Source: DTYU01 sp040757355
GTDB lineage: Bacteria; Bacillota; Desulfotomaculia; Desulfotomaculales; Ammonificaceae
DNA length: 27,433 nucleotides
Reading direction: 5' to 3'
NCBI GenBank assembly: GCA_040757355.1
Contig: JBFLWY010000033.1
Span: 1 to 27,433, forward strand
Shown: piece by piece, positions 1 to 7,994 of the stretch
How positions within the stretch are numbered: the stretch's first letter is position 1
Layout of the letters: each line of letters starts with the position of its first letter
Notes under the pieces: model-generated
What the model was told of the DNA's origin: nothing
Databases searched by the model: none
What the model saw: only the letters and a program-made list of their open reading frames with translations
Translations under genes and position numbers: made by a program

Positions 1-162
1 TATGCCCAGATCTCGACCCTCCACCTAGAACACCATTCCGCCATCAGGTGTAGATACGCCCTGTAGTCCTCTTCACAAAAGAATGTTTGCTGCCGCCGGT
101 TACCCCGCTGTGTAATATGGTGGGGCAACACCGGGCGCCACCACTCGCGCTATCCTTGCCAT
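1..162 (-). pseudogene. REP-associated IS200-like tyrosine transposase (RAYT), 5' part, frameshifted and cut by the window edge
   Basis: Read from the ATG at 162-160 on the minus strand, the protein begins MARIARVVAPGV and then hits a stop after about 20 residues. Dropping one base at the AA pair 127-128 lets the frame continue as PHHITQRGNRRQQTFF, then EEDYRAYLHLMAEW, to the window edge. These are hallmarks of the N-terminus of REP-associated Y1-transposases (TnpA_REP): the PxHxTxRGNRRQ block and the DYxxYLxLM block. The catalytic HUH and Tyr region lies outside the window. A one-base insertion is seen directly. It could be real decay or a sequence error. The family normally mobilises REP-type hairpin repeats, which fits the small inverted-repeat elements elsewhere in this window. 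Confidence 0.8.
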
Positions 163-180
163 ACCTGTATTATAACAGGT
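163..180. repeat. 18-bp palindrome directly upstream of the transposase start
   Basis: ACCTGTATTATAACAGGT has perfect 6-bp arms (ACCTGT/ACAGGT) around ATTATA and abuts the start codon of the transposase remnant. The minus strand reads TATAAT at its centre, but that is too close to the ATG for a normal leader. A structural or binding role near the transposase start is more likely than a simple promoter. Confidence 0.45.
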
Positions 181-200
181 GCCGGTCCGCAAGGACAATA

Positions 201-314
201 ATTCGGTATGGTGTCCCCCGAATTCCCCCCGAATTCCCCAATTCGGTATGGTGTCCCCCGAATTCGCACCCCCCCGAATTCGCACCCCTCGAATTCGCAC
301 CTCGAATTCGCAGG
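201..314. repeat. GAATTC-rich direct and tandem repeat field
   Basis: A 25-nt unit starting ATTCGGTATGGTGTCCCCCG occurs exactly at 201-225 and 241-265, a 40-bp period. It is followed by tandem units of the form CGAATTCGCACC starting at 259, 275, 290 and 303 (periods 16, 15 and 13). Six GAATTC hexamers lie between 220 and 309. The field fills the space between the divergent transposase remnant and Ku. C-rich spacers of varying length suggest slippage or repeated duplication. It probably belongs to the transposase-associated repeat set (inference). Confidence 0.8.
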
Positions 315-402
315 AAAAAAGTATTAGCTTACGATGCTGCCGTTACTGGGCAAAATGAAAATGAAACGGAAAAATGCTTGGATCGCGTCGAGGAGGTTTA
401 CT

Positions 403-1203
403 ATGCGGCCGATTTGGAAAGGCGCGGTCACCTTCGGGCTGGTATACATCCCGGTAAAGGTTTACACCGCGACCGACCAGAAGGATATCAAATTTCACCT
501 GCTTCACTCGGCATGCAGAACACCTATCCGGTACCGGCGCTACTGCCCCTCATGCGAGCGCGACGTGGGTCAGGAAGAGTTGGTACGCGGCTACGAATAC
601 GAAAAGGGTCGCTACGTTGTCTTGTCTGAAGAGGAACTGGAAAACCTGCCGGGCCTAGAGGCAAGAAACGTTGCGCTGCTGGACTTTGTCGGGCGCGATG
701 AAGTGAACCCGCTGTATTACGAAAAGGCGTACTACCTGGTACCGGTAGAAGGCGGCGAACGGGTTTATGAACTGCTGCGCCAGGCCATGGAACGGACCAA
801 GAAGGCCGCGGTCGGCCGGGTGGCGATGCGCACGAAGCAGTCCCCGGCGCTGCTCTGGCCGAGCGGCCGGGCACTGGTGATGAGCCTGCTTTACTATCCT
901 GACGAGGTGCGGCCGGCTGAGGTCCTCCCGGAGCTGAGCTACAACGTCCATATACACGAGAACGAGCTGAAAATGGCCGAAAGCCTGATTTCAAACCTGA
1001 CAGCGCCGTTCGAACCTGCGAAATACCGGGACGAATATCGCGAAGCCCTTCTGGAAGCGATCAGCAGAAAGATCGCGGGCGAGGAGGTGGCGGTGCCGCC
1101 GCCGCGGGCGGAAAAGGTGGTTGACCTGATGGAAGCACTGAAGGAGAGCATCGAACTGGCGAAAAAGGAGCGGGGCGCAAAGAAGCGGGGGGCCGGAGCG
1201 TGA
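403..1203 (+). CDS. ku: Bacterial Ku, DNA end-binding protein of NHEJ
   Basis: The 266-residue protein starts at the ATG at 403, preceded by AGGAGG at 391-396. An in-frame ATG at 334 would add 23 residues that do not fit the family. It opens MRPIWKGAVTFGLVYIPVKV, the standard bacterial Ku start, followed by C38, C48 and C51 in a zinc-ribbon-like CxxC region. VRGYEYEKGRYVVLSEEEL at about 61-79 is a family hallmark. The C-terminus (about 250-266) is Lys/Arg-rich, as in Ku proteins that bind DNA and recruit LigD. Bacterial Ku forms a homodimeric ring on double-strand ends. The stop codon overlaps the start of the ligase gene by 4 nt (GTGA), so the two are almost certainly co-translated. Length matches the usual 260-300 residues. 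Confidence 0.95.
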   Translation: MRPIWKGAVTFGLVYIPVKVYTATDQKDIKFHLLHSACRTPIRYRRYCPSCERDVGQEELVRGYEYEKGRYVVLSEEELENLPGLEARNVALLDFVGRDEVNPLYYEKAYYLVPVEGGERVYELLRQAMERTKKAAVGRVAMRTKQSPALLWPSGRALVMSLLYYPDEVRPAEVLPELSYNVHIHENELKMAESLISNLTAPFEPAKYRDEYREALLEAISRKIAGEEVAVPPPRAEKVVDLMEALKESIELAKKERGAKKRGAGA

Positions 1204-2225
1204 CGCTGCCGCTGCTCAAACCGATGCTCGCGGTGAACACCCGTCCTTTTTCCGACGCGGATTATCTTTTTGAAGTCAAGTGGGACGGTTACCGGTGCCT
1301 CCTCTACCTCGAGGACAAAACGGTGCTCCGCTCCCGGAACCTGCACAACCTCACCCCCGCTTTCCCGGAATTTGAGGTGCTCCGCGACCGGGTTCGCAAC
1401 CTGCCCGCAATACTCGACGGTGAAATCGTCATTTTCGCCGACGGCAAGCCGGATTTCGGGGCGCTCCAAGTGCGGGGGCGCCTCTTCGACCAGCAGCGGG
1501 TCCGGACGGCGGCACGGTCGCACCCGGCAGTCTTTGTTGCGTTTGACGTGCTTTACCACGGAGGCCGCCCGGTGCTCAAGGAGCGCCTCGAACAGCGGCG
1601 CGAGTTGCTGAAGGAAATCGTGCAGCCGGGTCCCGAGATAGTGTTATCCGAATACGTCCCCGGAGAGGGAGAGGCTTTTTTCACGGCTTGCAGGGTCAGC
1701 GGCCTTGAAGGAATAATGGCGAAGCGGCGCGACAGCCCGTATCTCCCCGGACAGCGGTCACCTTTCTGGAAAAAGATCAGGGCTTGGAAAAGCGCCGACC
1801 TGATCATCTGCGGCTGGGAGGCGGGCGGCGGCGTAAGGGGCTTGGGTTCTTTGATCCTCGGCGGTTATCAGGACAGGCGGCTGGTATTCGCCGGTAAGGT
1901 AGGCACCGGATTTGACATTAATACGGCGCGGGACTTGACGGCGTTGCTGTCCAAATTAAGCAGGCACCAGCCCATTTTTGAACTGCCGCCCGCTTACCGC
2001 AGGGGCAACCCGCGGTGGGTGCAGCCTGTCCTTGTCTGTATGGTCGATTTTACGGAAATCACCAGGGACGGCCTGTTGAGGCACCCTGTTTTCAGGGGTC
2101 TGCGCCCGGACAAGGAACCGGGAGAATGCACGTGGCCGAAGACGGTTGATATTTGGGGGGCAGAAGCGGGAAGAAACGGATTGCTGCGACAAAGGGATCA
2201 CGGTACAGGACCACCTCCTCCCTGA
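1200..2225 (+). CDS. ligD: ATP-dependent DNA ligase, stand-alone LigD ligase domain
   Basis: The 341-residue protein starts at a GTG overlapping the Ku stop. The nucleotidyltransferase motifs are in order: motif I EVKWDGYR with the adenylated Lys27, DGEIV near 73-77, FVAFDVLYH near 112-120, motif IV EGIMAKR at about 170-176, and motif V FWKKIRAWK near 189-197. An OB-fold follows from about residue 200 and includes GSLILGGY and GKVGTGFD. LLRHPVFRGLRPDKEP near the end is typical of LigD ligase domains. The polymerase and phosphoesterase (nuclease) domains of the three-domain LigD are absent; the polymerase is encoded separately at 2549-3442. The last 20 or so residues are Pro/Gly/Arg-rich and not conserved in type. 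Role: sealing Ku-bound double-strand breaks. Confidence 0.94.
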   Translation: MTLPLLKPMLAVNTRPFSDADYLFEVKWDGYRCLLYLEDKTVLRSRNLHNLTPAFPEFEVLRDRVRNLPAILDGEIVIFADGKPDFGALQVRGRLFDQQRVRTAARSHPAVFVAFDVLYHGGRPVLKERLEQRRELLKEIVQPGPEIVLSEYVPGEGEAFFTACRVSGLEGIMAKRRDSPYLPGQRSPFWKKIRAWKSADLIICGWEAGGGVRGLGSLILGGYQDRRLVFAGKVGTGFDINTARDLTALLSKLSRHQPIFELPPAYRRGNPRWVQPVLVCMVDFTEITRDGLLRHPVFRGLRPDKEPGECTWPKTVDIWGAEAGRNGLLRQRDHGTGPPPP

Positions 2226-2548
2226 CCTGCTGCCAGAAGAATGAAAATGGCCTGTCTGCCGGCCCAGCACTCAAAGGTGTGTTGGCACATGGACAGGGAA
2301 GCAAGCCGGTGAGTTTCGATGTGCATTAATGATACGGGTGCCAACTGAGTGCTGGGCGGCAGCGGCCTTGAAAAGTTTTCGGCCGTAGATTTGGTATATT
2401 AGGGTTTTCGCAGGAGTCGTCCACGACGATTTATCGTCGCCAACAGTAATGAAAATCATCCGATTGCTTTTGCTTCAGTTTTTTAAAAACATAGAACGTT
2501 GAACGGACCCCAAATGTCTGTCAGTATAAGGTAGAGGCGGGACCAAGA
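2226..2548. other. 323-bp non-coding gap between ligase and polymerase genes, holding three palindromic elements
   Basis: No credible gene is seen. First, GCCCAGCACTCA (2262-2273) and TTGGCAC (2282-2288) pair with GTGCCAACTGAGTGCTGGGC (2338-2357), with an 8-nt versus 1-nt bulge between the two blocks. Second, CGGCC (2363-2367) and GGCCG (2381-2385) enclose a GAAAA/TTTTC palindrome. Third, CGACGAT-TT-ATCGTCG (2424-2439) has perfect 7-bp arms. The last looks like an operator-sized dyad. No U-tract follows any of them. A weak ribosome site (GAGGCGGG) precedes the polymerase ATG. Confidence 0.6.
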
Positions 2549-3442
2549 ATGCCCAAGGTGATAGTTGAAGGAAAAGTGCTGGAGCTGAAAAACCTGGAGA
2601 AGCGCTTCTGGCCCGAGGGCTATACAAAGGGGAACCTCGTTCACTACTACGAGACGGTTGCCCCCTTTATCCTTCCATACCTCAGGAACAGGCCGCTCGT
2701 GCTCAACCGCTATCCGGACGGGATCGAGGGTGAAAGCTTCTACCAGAAGGAATGCCCCGACTATGCCCCGGAATGGGTCAAAACGGTGCCGGTTGAGCAC
2801 CGGGATGCCGGCAAAATGGTCAACTACATCCTCTGCAACGACAAGCCGACCCTCCTGTGGGTGGTTCAGCAGGGAACAATCGAGATGCATGCCTGGCTCG
2901 CCAGGCACGATGCGATCGACCGCCCGGACATCGCGGTTCTTGACCTTGACCCGATGCCGGGAGTATCCTTCCCGCAGGTGGTTGAGTCCGCCAGCCTCCT
3001 GAGGGCGGCCCTTGCCGAGTTCAACCTCCACGGCTACCTCAAGACCTCGGGTGCTGAAGGACTCCACATCTTCATCCCCGTGGAGCCTGAATACACACAC
3101 CAGGAGGTGGCGCGGGCAATGGGATACGTGGCGGATTTCGTGGCCAAGGTCTTCCCAAAGGCCACGACAGAGCGGGTGGTCGAAAAAAGGGGCTCCCGCG
3201 TCTACCTCGACTGCCTGCAGAACGGTTACGGCAAGACAATGGCGTTCACGTACAGCGTCCGGCCCTTGCCGGGCGCCCCGGTCTCCACGCCCCTCGAATG
3301 GGAAGAACTCGAACACCGGGACTGGCAGCCGAAAGACTTTAACATCACGACGGTACCGGCGCGCCTTGAAGCCCGCGGAGACGTCTGGCAGGGTTTCGAA
3401 CGCAAACAGAGCCTGAAAATCCTTATGGACACGGTTCATTAG
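2549..3442 (+). CDS. ligD: NHEJ primase-polymerase, stand-alone LigD polymerase domain
   Basis: The 297-residue protein has the archaeo-eukaryotic primase fold of the LigD PolDom. Seen features are YPDGIEGESFYQK near 55-67, VNYILCNDKPTLLWVVQQG at 91-109, the metal-binding pair D132 and D134 in VLDLDP, KTSGAEGLHIFIPV near 165-178 with the nucleotide-binding Ser167 and His173, and the third carboxylate D221 in VYLDCLQN. Length fits a single PolDom with no fused domain. In the family it fills gaps and adds nucleotides, often ribonucleotides, at Ku-held ends before ligation. It lies 323 bp behind the ligase gene on the same strand, so it may have its own transcript. The ATG at 2549 is kept because the family's usual N-terminal strand (VIVEGKVLELKNLEKRFWP) begins at once; the ribosome site is weak. 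Confidence 0.94.
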   Translation: MPKVIVEGKVLELKNLEKRFWPEGYTKGNLVHYYETVAPFILPYLRNRPLVLNRYPDGIEGESFYQKECPDYAPEWVKTVPVEHRDAGKMVNYILCNDKPTLLWVVQQGTIEMHAWLARHDAIDRPDIAVLDLDPMPGVSFPQVVESASLLRAALAEFNLHGYLKTSGAEGLHIFIPVEPEYTHQEVARAMGYVADFVAKVFPKATTERVVEKRGSRVYLDCLQNGYGKTMAFTYSVRPLPGAPVSTPLEWEELEHRDWQPKDFNITTVPARLEARGDVWQGFERKQSLKILMDTVH

Positions 3443-3599
3443 AGGAAAATCGGTGCGCAACGCGAATAGACTAACGAGCAACCGGCCTGCGGTTCAAGCG
3501 ATTAAAGCAGGTCGCAAAGCTCACGGATTTGCACCGCTGCCCTTATACGATTAATCCACCGGCAGCGTGCAAATTATAAAGAAAAATGGCGGGCGAGAA

Positions 3600-4727
3600 A
3601 TGGCACTCCGGTTCGAACTGCTGAAGCAAGACGGCGCGGCAAGGCGCGGCAGGCTTATTCTGCCGCACGGGGCGGTGGAAACCCCGGTTTTTATGCCCGT
3701 CGGCACGCAGGGGACGGTTAAAGCAATGACCCCTGAGGAACTCCGCGTGCTCGGCGCGCAAATGATTCTCGGGAACACCTACCACCTTTACCTCCGTCCC
3801 GGGTGCGAAATCGTCCGTGAAGCCGGCGGGCTCCACCGCTTTATGAACTGGGACGGTCCCATCCTCACCGACAGCGGCGGTTACCAGATATTCAGCCTTG
3901 CCCCTTTGCGCCGTTTGACCGGAGACGGGGTAATTTTCCGCTCACACCTCGACGGTTCTGAGCACCTTTTTACACCCGAAAAAGTGGTCACAGTCCAAGA
4001 AGCCCTTGGCTCAGACATCGCGATGGTTCTGGACGAGTGCCCGCCTTACCCCGCCGCCCGGGATGAGGTAAGTGCAGCCGTTGAGCGCACTACCGCCTGG
4101 GCGGAGCGTTCACTCGCGGCGCAGACGAAGGACCAAACCCTTTTCGGAATTGTTCAGGGCGGCGTTTACCAGGACTTGCGGGAAAAAAGTGCCCGGGAGC
4201 TGGCGGTGCTTGATTTCCCGGGTTACGCCGTCGGGGGCTTGAGTGTCGGCGAACCAAAGGACCTGATGTACGCAGCACTCGACTGGACAATACCCTGGCT
4301 GCCGTCCGGGAAGCCCCGCTACCTGATGGGTGTGGGCCACCCGGAAGACATCGTGGAGGCGGTTGCCCGCGGCATAGACATGTTCGACTGCGTCCTGCCC
4401 ACCCGCCTCGGGAGGCACGGGGGGGCGCTTACCCGTCGCGGGAGGCTGAACATTAGGAATGCCTGCCACGCCCGCGATTTCGGCCCGTTGGAAGAGGATT
4501 GCGGCTGCTACACCTGCCGGAATTTCACCCGGGCGTATATCCATCATCTGGTACGGACCGGGGAGATACTCGGAGTGCGGCTGCTCACAACGCACAACCT
4601 CCATTTCCTGTTAAAACTGACGGGCGATATCCGCGCAGCCATCGACAGCGGCACCTTCACGGATTTACGACAAAAATGGAGCCCGGCCGCAGGTGATATT
4701 GAATCATCCGGCCGGGAGGGGCGCTAA
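3600..4727 (+). CDS. tgt: Queuine/preQ1 tRNA-ribosyltransferase (tRNA-guanine transglycosylase)
   Basis: The 375-residue enzyme swaps guanine 34 of GUN tRNAs for the queuosine precursor preQ1. The ATG at 3600 gives the standard start; an in-frame GTG at 3567 would add 11 unconserved residues. Visible motifs are VGTQGTVKAMTP near 34-45, NTYHLYLRPG at 59-68, the general base D91 in LTDSGGYQ, IVQGGVY at 184-190, the nucleophile D263 in MFDCVLPTRLGRHG, and the zinc ligands C301, C303, C306 and H332. It heads the conserved tgt-yajC-secDF block. The usual upstream partners queA and ruvAB are not next to it here; the Ku/LigD genes are. Confidence 0.97.
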   Translation: MALRFELLKQDGAARRGRLILPHGAVETPVFMPVGTQGTVKAMTPEELRVLGAQMILGNTYHLYLRPGCEIVREAGGLHRFMNWDGPILTDSGGYQIFSLAPLRRLTGDGVIFRSHLDGSEHLFTPEKVVTVQEALGSDIAMVLDECPPYPAARDEVSAAVERTTAWAERSLAAQTKDQTLFGIVQGGVYQDLREKSARELAVLDFPGYAVGGLSVGEPKDLMYAALDWTIPWLPSGKPRYLMGVGHPEDIVEAVARGIDMFDCVLPTRLGRHGGALTRRGRLNIRNACHARDFGPLEEDCGCYTCRNFTRAYIHHLVRTGEILGVRLLTTHNLHFLLKLTGDIRAAIDSGTFTDLRQKWSPAAGDIESSGREGR

Positions 4728-4802
4728 TTTTTCCGCGCGGAAAAGGATTTCAACCACACGAGGCGAAATAAACTTTGTTAGCCGGAAAGGGGGGAATGAC
4801 TG

Positions 4803-5087
4803 GTGAACGAGCAGATGGTTTCTTTGTTGTGGATTGTCGGCCTGTTTGCCCTGTTCTATTTCTTGCTGATCCGGCCGCAACAAGTAAGACAGAAAAAACA
4901 CCATGAGATGATCAGGGGGCTCCGGGCCGACGACCAGGTAGTAACCGCCGGCGGTATCTACGGAACGATCGTGAAAATCAAGGAAGACACGGTGATCCTG
5001 AGGATAGCCGACAACGTCCGTATCGAAGTGATGAAACAGGCCATCGCCCAAGTCACCAAGCGGGGGGAAGGTAAAGAAAAGGAGTAA
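4803..5087 (+). CDS. yajC: Preprotein translocase subunit YajC
   Basis: The 94-residue protein starts at a GTG with GGAAAGGGGGG just upstream. One N-terminal membrane segment (about 6-22, LLWIVGLFALFYFLLI) is followed by the family signature RPQQVRQKKHHEMI. A small soluble domain follows (DDQVVTAGGIYGTIVKIKED), with a charged tail. YajC associates with SecDF and the SecYEG channel. The position between tgt and secD is the conserved one. Length is normal. Confidence 0.95.
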   Translation: MNEQMVSLLWIVGLFALFYFLLIRPQQVRQKKHHEMIRGLRADDQVVTAGGIYGTIVKIKEDTVILRIADNVRIEVMKQAIAQVTKRGEGKEKE

Positions 5088-5111
5088 TCTTGGAAAGAGG
5101 AGACACAAGGG

Positions 5112-5771
5112 TTGGTTACCCTACAGGACGTTAAGAAAAACCCGGAAGTCGAGACCTTCATCCGGAAAGGCAATCAGTATCTGGGCGAAATGGGTTTTAC
5201 GGAGCACAGCTTCCGCCACGTCAACCTCGTGGCAACCATTTCACGAAACATCCTTGAACGCCTGAACTTTCCGGAACGGGAGGCGGAGCTGGCGGCCATC
5301 GCGGGATACCTGCACGACATCGGCAACGTAGTCAGCCGCAACGACCATGGGATCTCCGGTGCGCTTATCGCGTACCGCATCCTGGCCGGCATGGGGATGC
5401 CTTCAGAAGAAGTCGCCACAGTCCTGTCGGCCATCGCTAATCACGAGGAGCATTACGGCCAGCCGGTGAACAACGTGGCGGCGGCGCTGATCCTTGCAGA
5501 CAAGTCTGACGTCCACCGCTCCCGCGTCCGGAACCCGGAGATCTCTACCTTTGACATCCATGACCGGGTGAACTACGCCGCAGAGCACTCCTTTCTTTGG
5601 GTAAATGAAGAGCGCCGGGTCATTACGCTCGAACTCACCATCGACATTGAGATCTGCCCGGTTATGGAGTACTTCGAAATCTTCCTGTCCCGGATGGCAC
5701 TCTGCCGCCGGGCGGCAAATTTTCTAAAGGCTGATTTCGAGCTGATGATAAACGGGGCCAAGCTCTTATAG
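5112..5771 (+). CDS. HD-domain phosphohydrolase of unknown substrate
   Basis: The 219-residue protein uses a TTG at 5112 behind GAAAGAGGAG. The HD-superfamily metal ligands are H36, the H68-D69 pair in GYLHDIGN, and D130 in LADKSDV; H79 and H111 (NHEEHYG) lie between them as in multi-metal HD enzymes. The C-terminal third (about 145-219) has no motif I recognise. No signal peptide or membrane segment is seen. It sits 24 nt after yajC and 49 nt before secD, so it is probably co-transcribed with the export genes. Its substrate (nucleotide or phosphoester) cannot be read from sequence. A link to export is positional only. Confidence 0.85.
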   Translation: MVTLQDVKKNPEVETFIRKGNQYLGEMGFTEHSFRHVNLVATISRNILERLNFPEREAELAAIAGYLHDIGNVVSRNDHGISGALIAYRILAGMGMPSEEVATVLSAIANHEEHYGQPVNNVAAALILADKSDVHRSRVRNPEISTFDIHDRVNYAAEHSFLWVNEERRVITLELTIDIEICPVMEYFEIFLSRMALCRRAANFLKADFELMINGAKLL

Positions 5772-5820
5772 AGACTTGATTTGTCAGCGATTTGGCGAGT
5801 TATTTAAAGAGGTGAACTAA

Positions 5821-7056
5821 GTGCGCTGGGAGAACACTTTAAAACTATCCTTGATCATTGCTGTGGTTGCGGCCGTGGCTGTTTTCGCCGTAAAGCCCCC
5901 GGTAAAAGTCGACTGGCTGCCGTTGACCAAGTACGTCCGCCTGGGACTCGACCTGAAGGGCGGGGTCCACGTAGTGCTCCAGGCGGTGGACACACCGGAA
6001 GCAAAGGTCACGCCTGAGGCGATGAAGCGGGTGCTGGGCATCCTCGAAGAGCGCATCAACCGGTTCGGCGTGACCGAGCCGGTCATCCAGCAGCAGGGCT
6101 CGCGCCGGGTAATCGTCGAGATCGCCGGTGTGAAGGACCCGGAAGAGGTGGTCAGGACGCTGATTAAGCCTGCCTATCTCGAATTCAAGACCGAGGGCGG
6201 CGATGTTATCCTAACCGGCCGTGACCTCAAGGAGGCGCGGGAGTCAATCGATCCGCAGTCCAACCAGCCGGAGGTAAACCTTGAGTTCAACGCGGTCGGC
6301 GCGAAAAAATTCGCCGAGGCGACCACGGAGAACGTCGGCCGGAAAATCGGCATCTACCTTGACGGCGAGCTTCTCCAGGAACCGACCGTCCAGGAACCCA
6401 TTTTGAACGGCCGCGCGCGGATCACCGGCGGCTATCAAACACTGGAGGATGCCCACGAGATAGCCGTGCTCCTCCAGTCGGGCGCCCTGCCGGTCAAGCT
6501 CGACATCTTGGAAAAGCGCACCGTTGGACCCACTCTCGGCGCCGACTCGTTAGACAAGTCCCTCAAGGCGGGCGCCATAGGCGTGCTGGCAATTTTACTG
6601 TTTATGATCGCCTACTACCGCGTACCGGGGCTGGTGGCGAACTTCAGCCTGGTGGTTTACGCCCTCCTCGTACTCTTCATCTTCACCGCCTTCAAGGTGA
6701 CGATGACACTGCCGGGCATCGCGGGATATATCCTCAGCCTGGCGGTAGCGGTGGACGCGAACATCATCATCTTTGAGCGGCTTAAGGAAGAGTTGCGGGC
6801 AGGAAAGACCCTGCGTGCCGGGATCGATGACGGCTTTAAACGGGCCTTCGTCGCAATCTTTGACGCCAACCTGACTACGGTGCTAGCGGGTCTTGTACTC
6901 TACTATTTCGGCACCGGTCCGATCAGGGGGTTTGCGGTCACCCTGATGATCGGTGTCGCGGTCAGCATGTTCACCGCAATCACCATGACGCGCTGGCTCC
7001 TGCACCTCGTTGCAGGCAGCGGGCTCGTCAAGAGCCCGAAATTCTATGGGGCATAG
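5821..7056 (+). CDS. secD: Protein translocase subunit SecD
   Basis: The 411-residue protein starts at a GTG after AAAGAGGTG. It has a first membrane segment at about 9-25. The periplasm-side P1 region carries LGLDLKGGVHVVLQ and RINRFGVTEPVIQ, both SecD hallmarks. A five-helix membrane block follows from about residue 245 to the end, including SLAVAVDANIIIFERLKEEL. SecD with SecF uses the proton or sodium gradient to pull exported proteins through SecYEG. It is shorter than the enterobacterial form because the extra P1 insertion is missing, as is usual in Firmicutes. SecF follows after 30 nt. Confidence 0.97.
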   Translation: MRWENTLKLSLIIAVVAAVAVFAVKPPVKVDWLPLTKYVRLGLDLKGGVHVVLQAVDTPEAKVTPEAMKRVLGILEERINRFGVTEPVIQQQGSRRVIVEIAGVKDPEEVVRTLIKPAYLEFKTEGGDVILTGRDLKEARESIDPQSNQPEVNLEFNAVGAKKFAEATTENVGRKIGIYLDGELLQEPTVQEPILNGRARITGGYQTLEDAHEIAVLLQSGALPVKLDILEKRTVGPTLGADSLDKSLKAGAIGVLAILLFMIAYYRVPGLVANFSLVVYALLVLFIFTAFKVTMTLPGIAGYILSLAVAVDANIIIFERLKEELRAGKTLRAGIDDGFKRAFVAIFDANLTTVLAGLVLYYFGTGPIRGFAVTLMIGVAVSMFTAITMTRWLLHLVAGSGLVKSPKFYGA

Positions 7057-7086
7057 TAAGGTTTAAAGATAGGAGGAAAAGCGTCT

Positions 7087-7983
7087 TTGCGCCTACACTT
7101 TATTAGATTACGGCGAATCTGGTATGTTTTATCGCTCCTGATAATAATCCCGGGGGTCGTTTCGCTTTTTACCCAGGGCTTGAATAAAGGGATCGATTTC
7201 ACGGCGGGGAGCCTGCTGGACCTTAAATTTAACCGCACCATTGAAATACGCCAGGTGCGGCAGGTGCTCGCCGACTTCGACCTCGAAAAGAGCCGCATCC
7301 AGAAAAGCGGCCCCGCCGCTTTTATCATCCGCACAAGGGAACTCGAAGAGACGGAAAGCGAGAAAATCGTCGATGCCCTCGACAAGCGCCTCGGCGGCGT
7401 CACCCTCCTGCGGAGCGAAAAGGTGGAACCGGTGATCGGCAAGGAGCTGACACGTAAGGCCGTCCTGGCACTGGTAATAGCCTCTGTTTTAATGCTGATT
7501 TACATAACGATACGGTTTGAATTCAAGCAGGGCGTAGCGGCGGTGATTGCACTCGTCCACGACGGCCTGGTTACGCTCGGCATCTTCTCCATCTTCCAGA
7601 TAGAGATAGACAGCGCCTTCATTGCGGCGATCTTGACCGTCTTAGGTTATTCGATTAATGACACGATCATCATCTTTGACCGGATCCGCGAGAATATTAA
7701 GACCAAGAAAGTAACCGGTCCCTTAGAGGACGTCATCAATGCAAGCCTCTGGCAGACCATGGCCCGTTCTATCAACACAGTTTTGGCTGTGCTCTTCGTC
7801 CTGGTGGCGCTCTACTTCTTCGGCGGCAGCACCATTAAAAACTTCGTCCTCGCGCTCATCGTCGGCGTTACAAGCGGCGCATACAGCTCTATTTGCAACG
7901 CAAGCCCGCTCTGGTATGACCTGAAGCAGATCGGTAAGAAGAAGTCTCCCGCCGGAACCAAGCCGGCCGGGGCGCGGGCTTGA
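7087..7983 (+). CDS. secF: Protein translocase subunit SecF
   Basis: The 298-residue protein starts at a TTG preceded by ATAGGAGGA. Visible elements are the first membrane segment (about 12-32), the signature GIDFTAGSLLDLKF near 36-49, then five further membrane segments from about 125 onward with GYSINDTIIIFDRIREN, the family's most conserved stretch. The end reads VGVTSGAYSSICNASPLWYDL, close to the usual GTYSSIFIASPL form. It is the membrane partner of SecD in the same operon. The stop codon is embedded just before the ACT gene. Confidence 0.97.
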   Translation: MRLHFIRLRRIWYVLSLLIIIPGVVSLFTQGLNKGIDFTAGSLLDLKFNRTIEIRQVRQVLADFDLEKSRIQKSGPAAFIIRTRELEETESEKIVDALDKRLGGVTLLRSEKVEPVIGKELTRKAVLALVIASVLMLIYITIRFEFKQGVAAVIALVHDGLVTLGIFSIFQIEIDSAFIAAILTVLGYSINDTIIIFDRIRENIKTKKVTGPLEDVINASLWQTMARSINTVLAVLFVLVALYFFGGSTIKNFVLALIVGVTSGAYSSICNASPLWYDLKQIGKKKSPAGTKPAGARA

Positions 7984-7994
7984 GGTCGGTTAAA

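Noticed and set aside
259..314. Tandem CGAATTCGCACC units looking like a short CRISPR-type array
   Set aside because: Periods of 13-16 bp leave no spacers, units are not dyad-bearing direct repeats of CRISPR length, and no cas genes are present.
334..402. N-terminal extension of Ku from the ATG at 334
   Set aside because: The AGGAGG at 391 and the family-standard MRPIWKG start at 403 fix the start; the extra residues are not Ku-like.
2424..2439. CGACGATTTATCGTCG as an SOS (LexA) box
   Set aside because: It does not fit the Gram-positive GAAC-N4-GTTC form; kept only as an unassigned dyad.
2271..2459. Minus-strand 62-residue reading frame in the ligase-polymerase gap
   Set aside because: No ribosome site, no recognisable motif, and it spans the palindromes.
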